Assembly: GCF_024323335.1 (NCBI RefSeq)
Contig: NC_066581.1
Span: 34,490,699-34,554,698 of the forward strand
Source of the DNA: Lathyrus oleraceus
Lineage: Eukaryota; Streptophyta; Magnoliopsida; Fabales; Fabaceae
DNA length: 64,000 nucleotides
Direction of reading: 5' to 3'
A program made the translations under genes and the position numbers. This document shows, in pieces, positions 57,466 to 64,000 of this stretch; within the stretch, counting starts at the first letter, position 1; every line of letters starts with the position of its first letter. The notes below the pieces were generated by a model. That model did no database searches. It was not told where the DNA came from and saw nothing but the letters and a program-made list of their open reading frames with translations.

Positions 57466-60400
57466 TTAGGCGAAGTATTTCTTGACTGCATCTGAATTCA
57501 CAGGACGAGTGAAATCCTCCCCATCCATAGTTGTAAGTATCAAAGCACCGCCTGATAAGGCTCTCTTAACAACATATGGACCTTCATAGTTTGGAGTCCA
57601 CTTGCCCCTGGAATCGGGCGCGAAAGACAAGACTTTATTGAGTACAAGGTCACCTTCTTAGAACACACGAGGCTTGACCTTCTTATTAAAGGCTTTCTTC
57701 ATCCTTTGTTGATATAACTGGCCATGGCACATGGCAGTCAATCTCTTTTCTTCAATCAAGTTCAACTGGTCGTAACGACTCTGAACCCATTCAACCTTAG
57801 TCAACTTGGCTTCCATCAAGACTCTCATTGATGGGATCTCCACCTCTACTGGGAGTACGACCTCCATGCCATATACAAGGGAGAAAGGGGTTGCCACTAT
57901 TGAAGTGCGGACAGATGTACGATATCCATGTAAAGCAAATGACAGCATCTCATGCTAATCTTTGTATGTAACAACCATCTTCTGGATAATCTTCTTGATT
58001 TTCTTATTAGAGGCTTCAACAACACCATTCATTTTGGGTCTATAAGGAGAAGAATTATGATGTGCAATCTTGAACTCGCTCCACAGCTCTTTCATCATCT
58101 TGTTGTTCGAGTTAGATCCATTATCAGTAATGATCTTGTATGGCACACCATAACGACATATGAGTTGATTCTTGATAAACTTCACAACCACCTGCCTGGT
58201 CACGTTAGCATACGATGCCGCTTCAACCCACTTGGTGAAGTAATCAATTGCTACGAGAATAAACCTATGACCGTTGGACGCTTTCGGCTCTATCATGTCA
58301 ATTCCCCACATGGAGAAAGGCCATGGTGATGAAATCACATTCAGAAGTGTCGGGGGAATATGACTCTTATCCGCATAAGTCTGACACTTGTGGTATTTCT
58401 TCACATATTTGTAGCAGTCAGACTCCATTGTCAACTAATAGTAGCCCGCTCTCAACATCTTCCTTGCCATGGCATGCCCATTGGAATGAGTACCAAATGA
58501 ACCCTCATGGACTTCAGTCATCAACAGGTCTGCTTCGTGTCTATCCACGTATATGAGCAGAACCATGTCAAAATTCCTCTTATAAAGCACATCGCCATTG
58601 AGGTAGAAACTGCCAGATAATCTCCTCAAGGTCTTTCTATCCTTCACAGATGCCCCAGGCGGGTAAATCTTACTCTGAAGAAAACACTCGATATCATAAT
58701 ACCATGGCTTATCATCCTTTACTTCTTCTACTGCAAATACATGAGCTGGTCTATCCAAGCACATCATAGTGATATTGGGAACCTCATTCCAGAGTCTCAC
58801 TACAATCATCGAAGCAAGTGTAGCAAACGCATCTGCCATTCGATTCTCATCTCGAGGAATATGATGGAAGTCAACTTCAGTAAAGAACGTTGAAATCCTC
58901 CTCGCATAATCTCTATATGGGATGAGGCCAGGCTGATTCGTCTCTCATTCACCCTTAATCTGATTAACAACAAGGGCCGAATCGCCATAAACATCAAGAT
59001 GCTTGATCCTAAGATCAATACACTCTTCTAAACCCATAATACAGGCCTCATACTCTGCCATATTATTCGTGCATTTGAAAGTTAGCCTTGTTGTAAAAGG
59101 AAAATGTGTGCCCTGAGGAGTAATAATCACTGCCCCAATACCATTTCCATATTGATTTACAGCGCCATCAAACACCATGCTCCATCGGGAACCAGGCTCT
59201 GGCCCTTCATCAAGCGTAGGCTCATCGCAATCTTTCATTTTCAAATACAGAATCTCCTCGTCAGGGAAGTCGTACTGAATTGACTGATAATCCTCAATTG
59301 GTTGATGTGCCAAGTGGTCAGCCAAGATACTACCTTTAATAGCCTTCTGAGCTTGATACTCAATATCATACTCAGACAACAACATCTGCCAACGGTCAAT
59401 CCTCCTAGTTAAAGCAGACTTCTCAAAGATATCCTTGATTGGATCCATTTTGGATATCAACCAAGTAGTATGATTCAACATATACTGGCGTAATCGCTTA
59501 GCAGCCCAAGCCAGAGCGCAACACGTTTTCTCAAGCATTGAGTATCGGAACTCACAATCAGTGAACTTCTTACTCAGGTAGTAAATAGCATACTCTTTCT
59601 TCCCTGATTCATCTTGCTGACCAAGGACACAACCCATAGAGTCTTCAAGAACAGTCAGATACATAATCAAGGGTCTCCCTTCCACAGGCAGAGACAGAAT
59701 CGGCGGCTCGGACATATACTCCTTAATACTGTCAAAGGCTTTTTGGCAATCCTCGGTCCAATCATGACGTTGATCTTTCCGGAGGAGCTTGAATATTGGC
59801 GCACATGTGGCAGTCATGTGGGATATAAATATGGAGATATAATTCAAGCGGCCAAGAAAACCTCGAACTTGCTTCTCAGTTTTGGGCGCAGGCATCTCTT
59901 GTATTGCTTTGACCTTGGCAGGATCAACTTCAATACCTCTCTCACTGACAATAAAGCCCAATAACTTGCCGGAACGGACTCCAAATGTACACTTGTTAGG
60001 ATTCAGACGTAGCTTATACTTCTTCAAATGCTGAAAAAGCTTCAACAAGTGTTCTACATGTTCAACTTCCGTTATGGACTTTGCAATCATATCATCAACA
60101 TATACCTCGATCTCCTTGTGCATCATATCGTGAAACAAGGTAGTCATAGCTCGTTGATACGTGGCTCCGGCGTTCTTCAAACTGAAGGGCATCACTCGAT
60201 AACAGAATGTTCCCCAAGGTGTGATGAATGTTGTCTTCTCCATATCCTCGGGTGCCATTTTGATCTGATTGTATCCGGAAAATCCGTCCATAAATGAGAA
60301 GACATTGAATTTAGCTGTATTATCTACCAACATGTCAATATGCGGAGGTGGAAAATCATCTTTTGGACTAGCTTTATTCATGTCTCGATAGTCCACACAC

Positions 60401-60916
60401 ATTCGGACTTTTCCATCTTTCTTAGGCACAGACACGATATTGGCCACCCATTGAGGATATGTAGAAGTCACCAGAAACCCCACATCAATTTGCTTCTAAA
60501 CTTCTTTTTTAATCTTTACTGCCATATTAGGATGAGTTCTTCTGAGCTTCTGTTTTACAGGAACACACTCAGGCTTCAAAGGTAGGAAATGTTGCACGAT
60601 ATCAGTATCCAGACCAGGCATGTCTTCATATGACCAGGCAAAGACGTCGACGTATTCTCGTAGCAACTCAATCAACCCCTTATTTACCGACTCTTCCAGG
60701 AGTGCCCCAATCTTCACTTCGCGAACACAATCCTCAGACCCCAAGTTGACTGTTTCCAGATTCTCAAGATGTGGCTGAATGATCTTCTCTTCGTGCTCAA
60801 GTAGGCGGGTAATCTCATCAGGAATCTCTTCAACATCATCTTCCTCGGCCTCAAATACAGGGAACTCAAAGTTGGGAGATGGTGTTGGATCATTATGTTC
60901 GATGGGTTTGATCAAC
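57466..60916 (-). pseudogene. Pol exon of D: RT, dual RNase H, integrase (five nonsense codons)
   Basis: One frame runs from the splice acceptor to TAA 57468-57466 with no frameshift. It reads TLIKPIEHNDPTPSPNFEFP, then RT (VRMCVDYRDMNKASPKDDFP, motif YVDD at 60102-60091), an RNase H-like connection (YAIYYLSKKFTDCEFRYSML), and a second RNase H (FDGAVNQYGNGIGAVI, NNMAEYEACIMGLE, DSALVVNQ). Dual RNase H is known for Tat/Ogre elements. Integrase follows (HEGSFGTH, GIDMIEPK, IITDNGSN, GVVEASNK) and ends KKYFA. Stops lie at 60498, 58947, 58437, 57957 and 57660. The zinc region reads KYHKC where the family has CHKC, so a Cys seems lost. Confidence 0.92.
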
Positions 60917-61181
60917 CTGCATAATCATTTTGGATATAAAGAGACTTTAGAATTCAAACAAGGCAAATCACTATGTAGATGAAAAGATTGATTTTATTCT
61001 ATTTTAAAGGTTTTATGTGATCACCAATTTCATGCAAAAAGCAAAAAGTGAAAATAATTGGAAAAACAAACATTTAACATGATTTTATTAAATGAAATAT
61101 CATTGTATTTATGAGCCAACAATGTCATTACTCCTCCTTTTGGCATGGGAGAAGGGTTTTTAAACAAACAACGAACATTAC
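60917..61181 (-). other. Ogre-type intron of D
   Basis: The donor GTAATGTT follows TCAAC, and the acceptor TTATGCAG precedes GTTGATC. Its length is 265 bp, the same as in B1 and B2. Splicing rebuilds ACG-TTG-ATC in frame (T-L-I-K-P-I-E-H). Confidence 0.88.
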
Positions 61182-61807
61182 GTTGACTTATGGACAACTG
61201 TTGGAACATCAACAACGACCCAATTATTGCAGACCCCTCCAGGGATGACAAAGTTGCCAGAATCCTCCTCTGCATCCTCTTCCACAACAGCAGCAGCTTC
61301 CTCGTCTTGGACGGTGTGGATGAACCCACCACTCTGAAACAACCCACGCTTGTTGAAGGTGCGTGAAGAATACCCTATGCCAACCCGAGATTTATTTTCT
61401 TCTATCTTGATCATTTGTCCTAAAATAGTAGTTGTGCCATGCTCAATGGCCAACTTCGCATCATTGTAGGATGCAAATGAAGAAGTTCCTTTCTTAGAAG
61501 GCTCAGCAATAGATAAAGCTTGGAACGGCGTCCCAACTTCATCCTCAACGTCTATATAAGAAAAGGAAGACAAATGGCTAACCAAGAGAGCCTTCTCTCC
61601 CCCTACCACCACCAGCTTCTTGTTCTTGACGAATTTCAATTTCTGGTGTAGGATGGATGTCACGACGCCTGCCTCGTGAATCCATGGCCTGCCCAACAAA
61701 CAACTATATGATGGGTGGATATCCATGACTTGAAAAGTGATTTGGAAATCACTTGGTCCAATCTTGTCTGGGAGCTCAACCTTGCCAATCACCATTTTAC
61801 GGGATCC
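61182..61807 (-). pseudogene. Protease C-terminal part of D, cut by E
   Basis: The frame is open from the E junction: GSRKMVIGKVELPDKIGPSD, then DIHPSYSCLLGRPWIHEAG and VVHKS up to the splice donor. It matches B2 protease downstream of the active site. The DTG part is on the far side of E, outside the window. No stop or frameshift is seen within this part. Confidence 0.88.
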
Positions 61808-63440
61808 TGTCGCAACCTGAAAAAGGAGATGCGAAAAAACAACCGGCGAGAAAGAAAAGACAGAAGAGTCGCCACTGTGCGTTATTTATCCCAAAGGAGG
61901 GAAAGGAAACGCTCGAAGTAAACCTGGAAAAGGGAAAGGAAAAGACAAGGTCTCGCAACCAAATCTTGGGTTCGGGAGTCGATTATGCGAAGGGAAAATA
62001 TTAGCACCCCTACGCATCCGTAGTACCCTACGGGATCCACTTTTGTTGTTCTTGTCTAAAGGGTGTGGGTTTATCTAATGTACTATCTACTAAAAGAAGG
62101 GTCAAAAGAAAATGACTCGCACGGATGTCGCATCCACTGCATACGTATCTCATCTGAGAATCAGAGTCTTCATAGCTCGGCTACCTATGGGCTAAAGAGG
62201 AGTGTGCTCGCTAAGACATCGCGTCTTATGCCTACGTATCTCATCTGGAATGAGAATCAGAGCAAACCGTAGTTCGGCTAACTACGGGTTAAGGGTTGTG
62301 TTTTTTAGATGAACGACGTTACTACGCAATCTACCGGATGCTCGACCTTTGGAGACTTACTTGCCTGTAGTAGAAGGAGTTAACGTGTTCTTAGGAGAAG
62401 AAAAATCAATGAGTTTGTTTGGGTTTTAGGAATGCTTATGCAAAAAAGGAAGTCCTAGACGAAGGAACAATGCTACCTTAATTGACATGCAAACGAGAGA
62501 CTATACAAAGCCTAGCAATCCTATGGGGAGACGATCACACCATACAAAACAAACATGCATAAAGTAAAATGCCACCAAGGGGCCTCAAACCTACATGGGT
62601 AGGACTTTAGTCAAGAGGGGTCATATCAACCTCGACAAACAAGCCATGGAAAGTAATCAAATGGGCTCTTAACCACTGACATTGAACGTCAGGGTGAGCA
62701 GATCAAAAGGGTAATGAGGATAAGACCTCATAGCTCTTAACCCTGGACAGGGTGAGCTCATGACAAAGAGTGGGGATTCAGAAAGGTGGAACCCTCTCCA
62801 CTGACTGACCGGACAAAAGATCTTGGGCTTTTGTTCTGAAGCATCGACACGTAGTGTGATCTTAAAGAACGACACACTGAATAACGGGGGATTGACTACT
62901 AATCCCTTTTATCCGTCAATTGCCTCTTCGTGGAGGTCTTTAGCACTGGTGCCTCTTCTTGGAGGTCTTTGGGCACAAAAGTAAACAAACAAAAGAAAAC
63001 ATTGCCTCCTATCGAGGTCTTCCAGCTAAGAAAGCGGTAAAATGCGGGAAAGATAAAGGGATCAAGAGGTCTACCACACGGATAAAGATCCGAAGTAATA
63101 ACAGCTAAAGAAATAAGAAACCCAGAGATCTCTCGAGCTGGCACCATCAAAGAAAGTAAGTCAATACAGGTAATCGGAATAAATCTCCAAGTGGTATCCC
63201 ACAAATAAAGTGGAATACCAAGCTATCTCCTCAGGAGTCATGTGAGCCCTCACAAAAACTCAACAAACAGGTTAGAGAAACAAGATAGGGTGCAATCAAG
63301 AGTTGCACCAAACAGAAGAATCATAGCAACAACAGTGTCAGGTGAACAGTGCACGGATGCAATAGAAAGCATGTCATAACGAACACAACATAAATTGGAG
63401 AGAAAACATAAAAAAAGAAGCTATTGTCGCGATCGCTACT

Positions 63441-63505
63441 GCTTCGCCTAGCAAAGGCTTAGCGAAGCTTCGCTGCAGGCTCGCCTAGCGATGCGGCTAG
63501 CGAAT
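63441..63505. repeat. CGCCTAGCGAA-type palindrome cluster in the E LTR
   Basis: Overlapping copies of TTCGCCTAGC, GGCTTAGCGAAGC, CTCGCCTAGCGATG and GGCTAGCGAATG form short, alternative inverted repeats. The surroundings are A/T-rich, so this is a sharp GC island. Confidence 0.7.
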
Positions 63506-63894
63506 GCCTGCGGGTTCTGGATTTTCCATGATAACAGTACGATTTCAGAAATTAAGTGGTCAAACATTCAAGGCATTGTTCTACACATTCATGCATATCT
63601 AAACCCGTGGGCAAAACCGAATGATACCCACTCTTTCAAATTCACCATAATACCTCATACATTTAGAAATTTCAAATTGAAGGCATAGAATAATGGGAAT
63701 AAGGCAAACCTGATTGGAGAGATCGAATGAAATTGAATTGCACCGTTGGGTTTGCAGAGCAATCCTAGGGTTTATATGAGAGGGAATTGGTTCTTTGCAG
63801 ATGAGTTCCCTTCAGTGTCCGGAGGCTGCTCTGGATTCTGTCAGCTCTTCTCTCATTATTTTTCCCAGGGTTTTTTGGGAGATGGAAGTCCAGA

Positions 63895-63902
63895 ATTTAT
63901 AA
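63895..63902 (-). promoter_or_regulatory. Candidate TATA box of the E LTR
   Basis: On the minus strand TTATAAAT in GGGTTATAAATTCTGG. A second TATAAA at 63771-63776 is an alternative. Confidence 0.45.
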
Positions 63903-63980
63903 CCCGATTTTCGTGGCTTTGTGGGCTCAAATGAGAGAGGTCCAAGTCCAAGATTTTCTGTTATATTTTAAAACGCGTGC

Positions 63981-63997
63981 CCTTCGCCTAGCGAAGG
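63981..63997. promoter_or_regulatory. 17-bp palindrome upstream of the E TATA box
   Basis: CCTTCGC-CTA-GCGAAGG is a perfect 7-bp inverted repeat about 80 bases upstream of the TATA box on the element strand. It is the same motif as in the cluster at 63441-63505. Confidence 0.65.
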
Positions 63998-64000
63998 ATT

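Larger units (their letters stand above)
49502..61807 (-). mobile_element. Element D: Ogre-type retrotransposon, 3' two thirds
   Basis: On the minus strand, partial protease, intron, RT, RNase H, integrase, a 3' non-coding region, PPT and 3' LTR lie in Ogre/Tat order. E interrupts the protease at 61807. The 3' LTR edge sits in C gag, with CATAT (49497-49501) as the expected target duplication. Confidence 0.9.
61808..64000 (-). mobile_element. Element E: Ogre-type LTR inserted in D protease (runs off window)
   Basis: The plus-strand edge TGTCGCAACC is an LTR terminus homologous to the A LTR (4899). D sequence ends GGATCC just before, and GATCC (61803-61807) is the expected target duplication. 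The segment 62590-62760 also matches, inverted, the CTCACCCTGACGGTCAATG to TTGTCGAGGTTGATATG block of the B LTRs. It is either a 3' LTR or a solo LTR. No coding region is seen. Confidence 0.8.

Noticed and set aside
1..64000. Host genes or tRNA/rRNA genes
   Set aside because: Every open frame with recognisable motifs belongs to a retrotransposon; no clover-leaf or rRNA-like stretch was noticed, though a covariance search was not possible here.

Overview
This window is plant nuclear DNA made entirely of LTR retrotransposons inserted into one another. I see no host gene, tRNA or rRNA gene. The element families point to a large-genome legume, probably of the pea/vetch tribe (Pisum, Vicia, Lathyrus, Lens). 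They are Ogre-type Ty3/gypsy (Tat lineage) elements with an extra ORF1 before gag, a Ty1/copia element with 1.3-1.4 kb LTRs, and Sirevirus-like (SIRE/Maximus) copia fragments. The genus is an inference from the element families only.

Layout, left to right. A (1-5933, minus) is an Ogre-type element with an open gag-pol start and an open ORF1. B (5934-24175, plus) is an Ogre-type tandem of two internal regions sharing an LTR; both copies carry the same deletion that removed RT, RNase H and integrase. H (24176-27314, plus) is the 3' end of a Sirevirus-like element: envelope-like ORF, polypurine tracts, 3' LTR. G1 (27315-31830, plus) is copia pol plus 3' LTR. F (31831-32267 and 40360-41097, plus) is a broken Sirevirus gag. 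G2 (32268-40359, plus) is a full-length but decayed copia element of the G1 family sitting inside F. C (41098-49501, plus) is an Ogre-type 5' LTR, leader, ORF1 and part of gag. D (49502-61807, minus) is an Ogre-type 3' LTR, 3' non-coding region, integrase, RNase H, RT, intron and part of protease. E (61808-64000, minus) is an Ogre-type LTR that runs off the window.

The junctions give a consistent nesting order: F is the oldest host; G1, G2 and C are in F; H is in G1; B is in H; A adjoins or is in B; D is in C gag; E is in D protease. This predicts concentric remainders beyond both window edges.

Functional logic within the Ogre-type elements: the LTR carries the promoter; the primer-binding site follows it; a long leader precedes ORF1 (coiled-coil C-terminus) and then gag-protease; a 265-bp intron separates protease from RT/RNase H/integrase. 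In all three copies where it is present, its removal joins the two frames exactly. The most interesting new signals are probable structured RNAs: a leader stem-loop whose stem differs between B and C while pairing and loop are kept, three successive hairpins with different stems just after the integrase stop of D, and a GACGGTGG-type hairpin found at similar distances from the TATA box in the B and D LTRs.
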